From: Sphingobacteriales bacterium
GTDB taxonomy: Bacteria > Bacteroidota > Bacteroidia > Chitinophagales > Chitinophagaceae
Direction: 5' to 3'
Assembly (NCBI GenBank): GCA_004144175.1
Contig: SEFT01000013.1
Coordinates: forward strand, 141,416 to 205,415
Length of the DNA: 64,000 bases
The number at the start of each line of letters is the position of its first letter. The first letter of the stretch is position 1. The position numbers and the translations under genes are program-made. The notes beneath the pieces were generated by a model. That model was given only the letters and a program-made list of their open reading frames with translations, made no database searches and had not been told where the DNA came from. This document shows positions 25,975-33,968 of this stretch, in pieces.

Positions 25975-28233
25975 ATGAAGAAGGCGCTTTACTTTATGAT
26001 GTGCATTGGCTTGTCTTTACCGGCTATCGCACAAAAGTATGAGGAGACGAAGCCGAGGTTATCGCCTTTTACAAAGCTCTACCTGCAGCAAAGCGCTGCT
26101 GATGCCGCCAGGTCTTCTTACAGGCATGTGTATAAGCAGGATAATGCCGGGAACTTATACATTTCGGCACTGCTCAAAGTGAACAAAGCCAAAGAATCGA
26201 ACGCGATGAGCGCTATCGAAGCGATAGGCGCGCGCATAGGTACACGCGCGGGCGAGGTTTGGACGGCGCAGGTGCCAGTAAATAAAGTAAAGCAGCTGAC
26301 GGAGATAAACAGCATTACGTACATACAGCTGGACGAACCCAACTACCGTACCCTTGATGAAGCGCGCAAAACCACAAAAGTTGATTCGGTACACATCGGT
26401 ATCGATCTGCTCTACCCTTTTACGGGTAGTGGTGTAGTCGTAGGCATTATCGATGCGGGCTTTGACTATACGCACCCTGTATTCTTCGACAGTACGGGTA
26501 CCAAGTACAGGGTAAAGAAAGTATGGGAGCAGAAATCGACAGGAACGGCACCTGCCGGATTTTCATACGGCAGTGAACTGACGACGCAGAACGACATATG
26601 GGCCAAAGGCCGCGATAACGACGGTAGCCATGGTACGCACGTCGGCGGCATTGCCGGTGGCTCCGGCTTCGGCGGCAGCACTGATAACCGGAGGTTCCGG
26701 GGTATGGCCTATCAGTCTGACCTTGTATTTGTAGGCATTACACCCGCTAAAAGCCAATGGGCGAATACGGGTGCATCAGACATCGTAGATGGTATGAACT
26801 ACATATACAGCTATGCCGCATCGGTAGGTAAGCCTGCTGTTGCCAACCTTAGCTGGGGCGGCCCGGTTGGTCCGCGCGATGGCAGCTCGCTATTTAGTGT
26901 GGCGTGCGACAACCTTACAGGTACAGGAAAGATATTCTCTGCCTCGGCGGGCAATAACGGAGAGCAGAACATGCACATTCGCAAATCATTCACCGCCACC
27001 GACACGGTAGTGTCCACATTTATAAATATAGAGGCAACGCCCATTGGTAAGATTACCTGGCTGGATATGTGGGGCCAGCAGGGTAAGTCCTTCTGCACGA
27101 AGGTGAAGCTATATGGTAAAGGAGGATTCATTGACAGCACAGGATTCATTTGCCTCGACGATCTGACACATAGCGAATATATGATAGGCAGCAATATGGA
27201 TACTTGCTTTGTCGATTTTATGACCTCTACAGCAGAGTTTAACGGTAAGCCAAGGCTGATGATCGAATTCAGGAGCAAAGTGGCAGATAGCATTTGCATA
27301 TCAGTGAGCAGCACAGACGGTGCCATAAATATGTGGACAGGCTTTGTGCACAACACAATAGGTTACTATAGCACACTTACGGCACATGGCTTTTCATGGG
27401 CTACTAATGGCAACAATACCAGTACCCTCAGCGATATCTCCTCTTCCAAATCGGCCATTTCGGTTGGCGCTTACGCATCCAAAACAGGCTTTAAAAATGT
27501 AAATGGCTTAACGCAGTCGCTGGGCGGATATGTAGCCAAAGGCGACCTCGTTCCGTTTTCGAGCCGCGGGCCTGCCGCTGATAACAGAGTGAAGCCCGAC
27601 ATCACAGGCCCTGGCTTTATGTTGGGTTCCGCGGTAAGCTCATACGATGGCGAATTCCAGGCTGCAGGTGCGCGGTACGACTATGTAGTAGCCTTATATA
27701 CATTTGCACAATTCAGCAAAACATACCCATTTGCTATGCTGTACGGCACTTCTATGTCGTCGCCCGCGGTGGCAGGCATTGTAGCGCTGATGCTGGAGGC
27801 TAACCCTAAGATGGGCCCGCAACAGGTAATGGACATATTGAATACCACTGCTATAAAAGATAATTATACAGGCGCTATACCCGCAGGCGGCAATAACAAC
27901 TGGGGCAACGGTAAAGTGAACGCCTATGCAGCAGTAAAAAAAGCCTGGCAAACCAATAGTGTAGAAGACGTGGCAGACAATAAAGTACGCTATGAGCTGT
28001 ACCCTAACCCCGCTGCACGCACTACCACCATTACCTACAATACGGCAGCTACCGAAAATGTTGTAATAGAAGTGCTGGACCTGAGCGGTAAGAGAATGTA
28101 TTCGCAAGACTGGAAGGTGTACAATGGCTACAACAGCAAGAACCTGAACCTGGAAGCGCTTACTAAGGGCTTTTATCTTGTGAAGTTGCATACGGCCAAA
28201 GGTGTGGCAACTACTAAGCTGGTGATAGAATAG
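25975..28233 (+). CDS. S8 (subtilisin-type) serine protease, type IX secretion cargo
   Basis: A 752-residue secreted protease. It has a signal peptide (1-20, LPAIAQ) and a prodomain-like segment to about 135. The catalytic triad is Asp160 in GIIDAGFDYTHP, His219 in DGSHGTHVGG and Ser593 in YGTSMSSPAVAG. The oxyanion Asn lies in SASAGNNGEQ (about 327). The catalytic domain holds an insert of about 190 residues between the Asn and Ser regions, as in C5a-peptidase-like and many Bacteroidota subtilases. It ends with a T9SS sorting domain (YELYPNPAARTTTITYN). It is distinct from the 1508-residue protease in architecture; both are likely extracellular nutritional or processing proteases. Confidence 0.95.
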   Translation: MKKALYFMMCIGLSLPAIAQKYEETKPRLSPFTKLYLQQSAADAARSSYRHVYKQDNAGNLYISALLKVNKAKESNAMSAIEAIGARIGTRAGEVWTAQVPVNKVKQLTEINSITYIQLDEPNYRTLDEARKTTKVDSVHIGIDLLYPFTGSGVVVGIIDAGFDYTHPVFFDSTGTKYRVKKVWEQKSTGTAPAGFSYGSELTTQNDIWAKGRDNDGSHGTHVGGIAGGSGFGGSTDNRRFRGMAYQSDLVFVGITPAKSQWANTGASDIVDGMNYIYSYAASVGKPAVANLSWGGPVGPRDGSSLFSVACDNLTGTGKIFSASAGNNGEQNMHIRKSFTATDTVVSTFINIEATPIGKITWLDMWGQQGKSFCTKVKLYGKGGFIDSTGFICLDDLTHSEYMIGSNMDTCFVDFMTSTAEFNGKPRLMIEFRSKVADSICISVSSTDGAINMWTGFVHNTIGYYSTLTAHGFSWATNGNNTSTLSDISSSKSAISVGAYASKTGFKNVNGLTQSLGGYVAKGDLVPFSSRGPAADNRVKPDITGPGFMLGSAVSSYDGEFQAAGARYDYVVALYTFAQFSKTYPFAMLYGTSMSSPAVAGIVALMLEANPKMGPQQVMDILNTTAIKDNYTGAIPAGGNNNWGNGKVNAYAAVKKAWQTNSVEDVADNKVRYELYPNPAARTTTITYNTAATENVVIEVLDLSGKRMYSQDWKVYNGYNSKNLNLEALTKGFYLVKLHTAKGVATTKLVIE

Positions 28234-28466
28234 AACGTTATCACATCATCATCAGTTAGCGTTTTGAGTCTAACTGGTAGCTCCTTGTGTGATCTTTTGA
28301 TGGCAAGGTATGCTGCGCAACCACCTGCGCCGATGCTGGCAAACAACAACGCTACTGAAAGCAATATAACGCGAATAATTTTGCGAACGATGCTAATGAA
28401 GAATAGTACGACGCTAGAAAGGAAAAAAACTCCCGCGATTACGGCCCACACTGCAATTTCATTCAT
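28173..28466 (-). CDS. Small two-helix membrane protein
   Basis: A 97-residue protein (from ATG 28466) with two predicted helices (about 4-25 and 32-55). A soluble tail contains KELPVRLKTLTDDDVITFYS. No family is recognised. Its last 61 bases overlap the end of the protease gene on the other strand. It is the third gene of a small minus-strand operon, starting 8 bases after the previous stop. The tight spacing is the main evidence that it is real. Confidence 0.55.
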   Translation of the reverse strand: MNEIAVWAVIAGVFFLSSVVLFFISIVRKIIRVILLSVALLFASIGAGGCAAYLAIKRSHKELPVRLKTLTDDDVITFYSITSLVVATPLAVCNFTR

Positions 28467-28473
28467 ATCAGCC

Positions 28474-28743
28474 TTATTTCTTAGGTGGTGTATTAGCAAT
28501 GCGCCTTATAAGTAACACTGCCAATAATACTATATGGGCTAAAGTGATGACTACGAGGTATAACCACCATACAAATGAAGACCCGTTCTTGTCGTTATTT
28601 AAAAGCAAATAATGTAAGCCAACGTTATACGTGGCAAATAGAGAAAGGTTTATTATTCCTGCTTTTTTGTGATATACCGATACCAATATGCATAGCATAA
28701 AACAAAACAAGATGCAGGCATATAGTATTATGTCGTCAGTCAC
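28474..28743 (-). CDS. Small three-helix membrane protein
   Basis: An 89-residue protein made almost entirely of three hydrophobic helices, with a Lys-rich end. It starts with GTG (28743), 8 bases after the lipoprotein stop. No family is recognised. Second gene of a three-gene envelope operon. Confidence 0.6.
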   Translation of the reverse strand: MTDDIILYACILFCFMLCILVSVYHKKAGIINLSLFATYNVGLHYLLLNNDKNGSSFVWWLYLVVITLAHIVLLAVLLIRRIANTPPKK

Positions 28744-28751
28744 GCTAATTA

Positions 28752-29243
28752 CTACTTTTTACCTGTAAATTGGTAATGGCGGCTCCAGCGATGCGATTCC
28801 GTGGATGACGCGCCTATACGGGTTTCTATGAAGATGCTGTCGGGCCAAAAATATTGCAGCCAGATGGTATCGTTTCCATTAGTTGCGCTGGATCTTGTCT
28901 TTATGTAAGTATTAGCGGGATTGTAGTCGAATCTTACCGGCGAATCTTTATCGATCTTAAACCCATCGGGCAGAGATAGCTCGAAATGCGTCACATCCAG
29001 TTTGGTGACCATAATAACATCAGGATAGATACCGCCGCTATCTGAAATGATGGAGGACATAGAATCTCCCACAATACTGCGGTAGGTGAAAATGATGTTT
29101 CCCATGTAAACGCCAACAGTCGTATCTATCGGGTCGTTGTACACAACTGGGGCAGGCCCTGTTTTTACAGGTTCTTTGTCCTTTTTGCCGCAACTGCTAA
29201 ACGCCAATACAGTAATAAGCATTGAAAATAGGCCTCGAAACAT
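28752..29243 (-). CDS. Lipoprotein, unknown function
   Basis: A 163-residue protein with a lipoprotein signal (MFRGLFSMLITVLAFSSC, lipidated Cys18) followed by a Lys/Pro-rich tether. The mature part is a single predicted beta-sandwich with repeated aromatic strands (GNIIFTYRS, VTHFELSLPDGFK, DTIWLQYFWPDS, HRWSRHYQFTGKK). I do not recognise it. It is the first gene of an operon with two small membrane proteins and is divergent from the blaI-like gene. Confidence 0.75.
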   Translation of the reverse strand: MFRGLFSMLITVLAFSSCGKKDKEPVKTGPAPVVYNDPIDTTVGVYMGNIIFTYRSIVGDSMSSIISDSGGIYPDVIMVTKLDVTHFELSLPDGFKIDKDSPVRFDYNPANTYIKTRSSATNGNDTIWLQYFWPDSIFIETRIGASSTESHRWSRHYQFTGKK

Positions 29244-29257
29244 CTGTATAATTTGTT

Positions 29258-29265
29258 CAAAACTA
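29258..29265 (-). promoter_or_regulatory. Candidate -7 box for the lipoprotein operon
   Basis: On the minus strand TAGTTTTG fits TAnnTTTG, 15 bases from the ATG at 29243. A matching -33 element is not seen. Confidence 0.4.
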
Positions 29266-29335
29266 TAAAATTAAGGTGCTCTTTCACCCCCTTCCCGAAC
29301 ACTTCCCACAACGATCACATAAAATATTTTTTGTT

Positions 29336-29375
29336 TTTACTAAATAGCTAGTAGCTTTACTAAACAATTAGTAAA
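29336..29375. promoter_or_regulatory. BlaI/MecI-type operator
   Basis: A perfect inverted repeat TTTACTAA-ACAA-TTAGTAAA (29356-29375) ends two bases before the GTG start of the blaI-like gene. A second half-site TTTACTAA (29336-29343) with a partial TAGT partner (29349-29352) lies 20 bases upstream. Two in-phase sites of this kind are what dimeric BlaI repressors bind. Confidence 0.6.
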
Positions 29376-29377
29376 AC

Positions 29378-29761
29378 GTGTCGCAGAAGAAAAAAGAACA
29401 ACAGCCATTGACCAAAGCCGAAGAACGGGTAATGAAAGCCCTTTGGCAATACGAGGCTGCATTTGTGAGAGACATCATCAGCGCCATGCCAGCCCCGAAG
29501 CCCCACGCCAATACAGTGAACACAATTCTGAAAATACTGGCCGAAAAAGGCATCGTGGAGATAGAACCAATGGGCAATGCAAACCGATTCCGCGCGCTGG
29601 TATCGAAGGAAGATTATCGTGCACGAACCACTCTGCAAGTAGTAAAAAACTACTTCGATGGCTCATTTATCGATATGGTATCGTTTTTCGTAGCCAATAA
29701 GAATCTGGACATTGCCGAACTTGAAAGCATTCTTAAAGCCGTAAAAAAGAAAAAGGAGTAA
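29378..29761 (+). CDS. BlaI/MecI/CopY family transcriptional repressor
   Basis: A 127-residue winged-helix repressor. Marks seen: LTKAEERVMKALWQYEAAFVRDI (first helices), HANTVNTILKILAEKGIVEIE (recognition helix and wing, with the usual T-V-N-T-I-L pattern) and a C-terminal dimerising helix (DIAELESILKAVKKKK). The start is GTG (29378); no ATG fits the family start. It is paired with an M56 membrane peptidase four bases downstream. In known systems the peptidase cleaves or inactivates the repressor on a signal. The likely operator sits just upstream. There is no beta-lactamase gene nearby, so the regulated output is unknown. Confidence 0.93.
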   Translation: MSQKKKEQQPLTKAEERVMKALWQYEAAFVRDIISAMPAPKPHANTVNTILKILAEKGIVEIEPMGNANRFRALVSKEDYRARTTLQVVKNYFDGSFIDMVSFFVANKNLDIAELESILKAVKKKKE

Positions 29762-29764
29762 CCT

Positions 29765-31066
29765 ATGGATTTACTGCTCTATTTTATCAAGGTAAGTATG
29801 TATGCTGCTATCATGCTGGGCATATACTATGTCGTATGGCGCAATAGCTCACTGTACCGTTTCAGCCGCATATACGTGCTATTAAGCATGGTGCTGCCGC
29901 TCGTGCTGCCGTTCATACATATAGTATCTGCAGAGCAGTCCCCTATCCCCATGCAAGCGGTGTCTTTACCAATTGTATCTGTATCGTCTGCACCGACCGA
30001 GAATACGACAACGTCAATCCTGCTTGATGACGTCTTTCTGCTGTGCTACTTAGCTGTCAGTATATCGATTGGGCTTGTATATATAGCGGCATACAGTCGG
30101 TTATATCACAAGCTTAGCAAGGCATCTCGCGTATCGACTAGCGGCTACAATATCCTTACTAACACTGGCATTGGTCCCGGCTCCCTTGGTAAAATGATAT
30201 TCTTTCCATCACAGCATGTTGATGACATTATCGTACAGCATGAACTGGCCCATATAAAATGCCTGCATCGCTACGACTCTCTGCTATTACAAATGATGCA
30301 TGTCTGCTGCTGGATATCACCTGCCCACTGGATGCTGGGGCGTGAGCTGAAGATGGTGCACGAATTTGAAGCCGACCATATTGCCAGTAACAATGTCGAC
30401 ACTTCCGACTATGTATTGGTACTGCTATCACATGCGCTTGGCAGGATGCAGCCCTTGCATATAACTCATTCCTTTTTTCATCACCCTTTAAAACGCCGCG
30501 TTATGATGCTGCAAAAAACAATTGTTTCGTCAAAAGGCAGACTGTTGACTGCTGCCACTGTATTAACTGCTGTCTTTACTTGCGGGGTACTGCTGTTGCA
30601 GGTAAAAGAATCGACCGCTACAAGTTTTGCATCGCGAACGGATACCACTACAGAAACCGCAGATGCTAAGCCTTACAAGCAGACCATCGCCGTACAGGAC
30701 GGAGAAGTGCGACTGCTACCGGCAGGTGGCATCGCTTTCGTGTCGGTGCGCGATATGCCGCGCTTTAAAGGAGATCTGACTGAATGGATGCAGAACAATC
30801 TCCGTTACCCTGAAGCCGCACGAGGATCGAACATGAATGGCATGTGTACCGTTCAGTTTACGGTTGATGCCAACGGCTTTATCACCGATCCGCATGTATT
30901 ACAGTCATCTCAACATGCAGTGCTCGATGCCGAGGCACTTCGCGTGATCAGGAACATGCCGCAGTGGCAGCCGGGCTATCACAAAGGAAGTGCCGTACCG
31001 GTACTCTTCTCACAAACCATTGTTTTTGGCAAAGATGGCAAGGTACAGATGCACGGTGGTTGTTAA
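29765..31066 (+). CDS. M56 family (BlaR1-like) membrane metallopeptidase with C-terminal TonB domain
   Basis: A 433-residue membrane sensor peptidase. It has N-terminal helices (about 8-25, 36-53, 88-110), then the zinc site HELAH at residues 159-163 with the downstream HEFEADHIA that supplies further ligands. A fourth helix (about 255-276) leads to a periplasmic part. The last 90 residues form a TonB C-terminal domain (DLTEWMQNNLRYPEAA, then GMCTVQFTVDANGFITDPHVLQSS). In this Bacteroidota type the TonB-like domain replaces the penicillin sensor of BlaR1, so the signal is not a beta-lactam. It forms a two-gene operon with the repressor, and a hairpin follows. Confidence 0.92.
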   Translation: MDLLLYFIKVSMYAAIMLGIYYVVWRNSSLYRFSRIYVLLSMVLPLVLPFIHIVSAEQSPIPMQAVSLPIVSVSSAPTENTTTSILLDDVFLLCYLAVSISIGLVYIAAYSRLYHKLSKASRVSTSGYNILTNTGIGPGSLGKMIFFPSQHVDDIIVQHELAHIKCLHRYDSLLLQMMHVCCWISPAHWMLGRELKMVHEFEADHIASNNVDTSDYVLVLLSHALGRMQPLHITHSFFHHPLKRRVMMLQKTIVSSKGRLLTAATVLTAVFTCGVLLLQVKESTATSFASRTDTTTETADAKPYKQTIAVQDGEVRLLPAGGIAFVSVRDMPRFKGDLTEWMQNNLRYPEAARGSNMNGMCTVQFTVDANGFITDPHVLQSSQHAVLDAEALRVIRNMPQWQPGYHKGSAVPVLFSQTIVFGKDGKVQMHGGC

Positions 31067-31072
31067 AAATAT

Positions 31073-31135
31073 GCTGAGTAGCCATCCCCTTCCCTGACAT
31101 AGACTCCCGGGGATGGGGAACTACTCGGCCTTTTA
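31073..31135. terminator. Interrupted hairpin terminator
   Basis: GCTGAGTAG (31073-31081) pairs with CTACTCGGC (31121-31129) with one G.U. Next to it CCATCCCC (31082-31089) pairs with GGGGATGG across the loop, with a small internal bulge. CTTTT follows. It lies between convergent genes. Confidence 0.6.
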
Positions 31136-31145
31136 TCAATGCCGA

Positions 31146-31700
31146 TTATCGGGCCAGGATATCGCGCACTTCCATAAGTGCAAAGCCCAGCAGGTTAAGC
31201 CCGCGCCATTTATTAGGGTAGTCAATATCTGCACTGTCTTTCGATAATCCTATTCCCCATATAGCATCTACCGGACTGGCCTCTACAAGGATACGCTTAT
31301 CCGTGGCTAGCAGAAAGTCAGCGAGTGAAGTGTGCTGCTGAAATTTATGAATATTGCCCGTCCTCACTATATCGTAGCGGTGCTGTTTCCATATGTCTTC
31401 GTTGTAGTTTAGTACCTGCCTACCAAGGTCTTTGGCTTCGCCTGGCTTATTACAATCTACTATTTTATCATAAGATGATTCATCACCAAACAGCAGCGCT
31501 TTTTTCGCCATCATCCAGTGTTCGGCGGTTTTATATACCCTACCATCCACCTCAAAAGGAGCGGGGTACCATTGGCTAAAGCAGGACTTATCTATGAAAC
31601 CTGTTTTGGCTGGTGTATGCCCCCAGAAGTACAGGTACTTTAGAAGTTCGTTTTGCTCATAGTTTTCTATTAACCACTCCTTGCTATATTTCTGCGCCAT
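31146..31700 (-). CDS. NADAR family protein (YbiA-like)
   Basis: A 184-residue cytoplasmic protein of the NADAR/DUF1768 family, some members of which remove ADP-ribose from guanine bases or act on riboflavin intermediates. Marks seen: FWGHTPAK near residue 27, the KSCFSQWYPAPFEVDG segment, YKTAEHWMMAKKALLFGD, and the C-terminal DAIWGIGLSKD plus NLLGFALMEVRD. The start is the ATG at 31700; 15 more codons upstream are open but outside the family pattern. It stands alone. No ADP-ribosyltransferase toxin gene is adjacent, so a housekeeping or repair role is as likely as defence. Confidence 0.9.
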   Translation of the reverse strand: MAQKYSKEWLIENYEQNELLKYLYFWGHTPAKTGFIDKSCFSQWYPAPFEVDGRVYKTAEHWMMAKKALLFGDESSYDKIVDCNKPGEAKDLGRQVLNYNEDIWKQHRYDIVRTGNIHKFQQHTSLADFLLATDKRILVEASPVDAIWGIGLSKDSADIDYPNKWRGLNLLGFALMEVRDILAR

Positions 31701-31922
31701 AGTAATGCTGGATGCAATGCAAAAGTCCATAAAAATTGCATTCAATTATGCAGCGATAGTTTTTTGGCAAAAGGCATTAAATCACTTACGCGATTTTGCT
31801 ATTTTTCCATAGTTGACTAATAAAACCTTAAGAAGCGTGCTGCAACCTCGCCTTATTTCGGAACCCTGCAAAACACCTGATGTCTAAGCATAATACCTTT
31901 TACATCATTTAGTGGATATGTA

Positions 31923-32525
31923 TCACCCAGTCTTCCTGCCACCAAAGCTTACCTGCTTGCCGTAGCTTACAATAAACTCAGCAAGATTTTCAGGAGTGTC
32001 TATAATATCGGGATGGTCGAACGTGATAATAGACATAGGCATTCCGTCGAAACGTGCAGTGTCAGGCTGCTGCACCATCACAAAACCGCCTCTTGCTTCA
32101 ATGGCCTTTACACCTTCAACACCATCGGTACCTGTGCCAGATAGCACAATGCCAGCAGCACGCGACTGAAAGTCCTGCGCCAGTGAATCGAAAAATACAT
32201 CGACCGCTTTGTTGATCTTGTCATGCTCATCACGCTTCATCAATACCAGGCTGCCATCTACCGACAGGAGGTAATAGCCTTCAATGATAACATAAATATT
32301 GCCCGGCTCTATTCTCGTATTTACATCTACCCTGCTTACAGGTATCTTGCAGGTGCGCGACAGTATTTGATCCAGGTTGCTGGTGGGCTGGCGCGGAATA
32401 TGAACAATCACGACAAATGCAATGTTGGTATCGGCAGGTATGTTCTCAAAAAAAGTTTGCAATGCCTGCAAGCCACCCGCCGATGCACCAATACCTACTA
32501 CAGCAAAGTTGTCGCTACGTTCCAT
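31923..32525 (-). CDS. CheB-type methylesterase domain protein
   Basis: A 200-residue protein made of a CheB catalytic domain alone, without a receiver domain. The catalytic triad is Ser15 in GIGASAGG, His42 in VVIVHIPRQ and Asp134 in LSGTGTDGVEG. Classical CheB removes methyl groups from chemoreceptor glutamates. No che genes, chemoreceptor or CheR are in the window. In non-motile Bacteroidota such orphans are usually encoded with hybrid kinases (CheB/CheR-kinase sets) or alone. It may act on another sensor. Confidence 0.92.
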   Translation of the reverse strand: MERSDNFAVVGIGASAGGLQALQTFFENIPADTNIAFVVIVHIPRQPTSNLDQILSRTCKIPVSRVDVNTRIEPGNIYVIIEGYYLLSVDGSLVLMKRDEHDKINKAVDVFFDSLAQDFQSRAAGIVLSGTGTDGVEGVKAIEARGGFVMVQQPDTARFDGMPMSIITFDHPDIIDTPENLAEFIVSYGKQVSFGGRKTG

Positions 32526-32583
32526 GCAATAAAGATATAAGGATTGATACAGCCGAAAGAAATTAAATATGACATAACTATTG

Positions 32584-32780
32584 TTAGCTGGTAATCAACA
32601 TCACGGCTACAGCTGCCACCTGCATCACTAACACCATGTGCGCTGCGCACCAAATTATTTTGGGTCGTACATCTATGTTGTAAGCCCGATAGCATGCCAG
32701 TTGTAAGACAAAAACAGATGTAATGGCGTGTGGTTAGCATTAGGCAATGCTAAAGTCGATACAATTTCGGCCCATTCCAA
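32584..32780 (-). pseudogene. Possible frameshifted small membrane-protein gene
   Basis: This fills most of the 311-base gap between cheB and the SET gene. On the minus strand a frame from TTG 32780 reads E-W-A-E-I-V-S-T-L-A-L-P-N-A-N-H. A shift of one base near 32730 then leads into H-A-I-T-S-V-F-V-L-Q-L-A-C-Y-R-A-Y, a polar loop (NIDVRPKIIW) and a second hydrophobic stretch (MVLVMQVAAVAVMLITS) to TAA at 32584. Two helix-like segments with sensible loops suggest a broken gene or a base-call error. No family is recognised and no ATG start is available. Confidence 0.35.
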
Positions 32781-32836
32781 TTCACATCTTAATTTTCTCG
32801 TGTAGATTAGATAATTTCACGCCCTTATAATAGAAG

Positions 32837-33259
32837 ATGGCAATAAAGAAAAAAGACCTGGAGATTCGGACATCGACCATACCAGGCGCTGGTAACGGGT
32901 TATTTACCAAGGTTTTCATACCCAAAGGCACCCGCATTATTGAGTACACAGGAAAGGTAACATCGTGGAAAGATGCTAACCACGCCGATGGGAAGAATGC
33001 CTATATCTTCTTTATCAACCGCAATAATGTAATAGACGCACTCAGATACAAGTCGTCCCTTGCACGCTATGCTAATGATGCGCGCGGATTGACTCGGGTA
33101 AAAGGAATAAAGAACAACTGCGAATATATCATCGAGAAAAAACGCGTATACATTGATGCCTTGAGGGACATACCCGAGGGTTCGGAGATACTGGTAAGCT
33201 ACGGACAGGAATACTGGGATACGATAAAGGCACTGCTACGCGAGCGAAAAGAAAATTAA
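32837..33259 (+). CDS. SET domain protein (putative protein lysine methyltransferase)
   Basis: A 140-residue protein that is little more than a SET domain, the fold that transfers methyl from S-adenosylmethionine to lysine. Motifs in order: GAGNGLF (17-23, SAM site), GTRIIEYTG (31-39), RYANDARG (77-84, in place of the common R-x-x-N-H-S) and the end motif GSEILVSYGQEYW (115-127) with the active-site Tyr. Pre-SET and post-SET cysteine clusters are absent. Bacterial SET proteins can modify host histones in pathogens or the cell's own ribosomal or nucleoid proteins; nothing here shows which. The stop overlaps the stop of the convergent gene by four bases. Confidence 0.9.
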   Translation: MAIKKKDLEIRTSTIPGAGNGLFTKVFIPKGTRIIEYTGKVTSWKDANHADGKNAYIFFINRNNVIDALRYKSSLARYANDARGLTRVKGIKNNCEYIIEKKRVYIDALRDIPEGSEILVSYGQEYWDTIKALLRERKEN

Positions 33260-33798
33260 ACCGCTACTCTACGGCTATTATAGCTGATGATGCAGGCAAT
33301 AGCCATGAGCGCTATACTCACCGCATTGATCAGTACCAGCGCAATCCCTAGCATAATGAGGAAATATCCAAGCTGTATTTCCTTGGCATAGTCGCCAATC
33401 ACCGCGGGCAGTACATCCGACCGCTCATCAGTCTGTTTGAATAGTATTTGGTCAAATTCCAACTGCATAACGGATGTCCACACCAGAGATACAGCGATCA
33501 TAGCCATACCCGTAAAGTTGAGAAAAGGGATGTCCAAAGCTCTTACGGGCATTAGAAATTGGTAAAGCGCAGGAACGGATGTGTAACAGAACACTACCGA
33601 GATCATACCCAATAATATAAGCCTGTAATGCCTGCCCTTAATAATACTCCTCATCTGCTCATCACTAAATGTCTGGGCAACTTTTTTTAAGGTAGGATTT
33701 CTCCTGCGAATCTCTGCCCATACGATAAGCAACAGATAACATGCAATAGCTAAAGCAAAAAGAGGATGAACCAAATCCGACACATAAAAACTACTCAT
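33256..33798 (-). CDS. Four-helix membrane protein, hypothetical
   Basis: A 180-residue integral membrane protein with helices at about 8-26, 58-78, 90-108 and 140-170. A cytoplasmic loop contains RRRNPTLKKVAQTFSDEQM. The ATG at 33798 is preferred to the TTG two codons upstream. No family is recognised. It ends tail to tail with the SET gene. Confidence 0.7.
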   Translation of the reverse strand: MSSFYVSDLVHPLFALAIACYLLLIVWAEIRRRNPTLKKVAQTFSDEQMRSIIKGRHYRLILLGMISVVFCYTSVPALYQFLMPVRALDIPFLNFTGMAMIAVSLVWTSVMQLEFDQILFKQTDERSDVLPAVIGDYAKEIQLGYFLIMLGIALVLINAVSIALMAIACIISYNSRRVAV

Positions 33799-33911
33799 CG
33801 CCAAATCAGAAAGTCAAGTTATAGATGGATAACTAAATTAAGAAATTAAATGATAAAATTGTTGACGATGCCAATGTTTTTCTGCTAACCGCTCGTTAAC
33901 TAGTGCGCAAG

Positions 33912-33943
33912 GAAAAAGACAAGTTATTAAGCTTGTCTTTTTC
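33912..33943 (-). terminator. Hairpin terminator for the Gly-zipper gene
   Basis: A 12-bp stem (33912-33923 with 33932-33943) and an 8-base loop sit 26 bases after the stop at 33969. On the minus strand it ends in a T-rich run. Confidence 0.75.
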
Positions 33944-33968
33944 TTTAAATTTCTACAACTCTGGTCGC

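Noticed and set aside
31146..31700. NADAR as part of an anti-phage or toxin-antitoxin system
   Set aside because: No ADP-ribosyltransferase, nuclease or other defence gene is next to it.
32498..32740. Minus-strand open frame overlapping the start of cheB
   Set aside because: It is Cys-rich and unlike any protein, and part of the same DNA gives a better membrane-protein reading in another frame.
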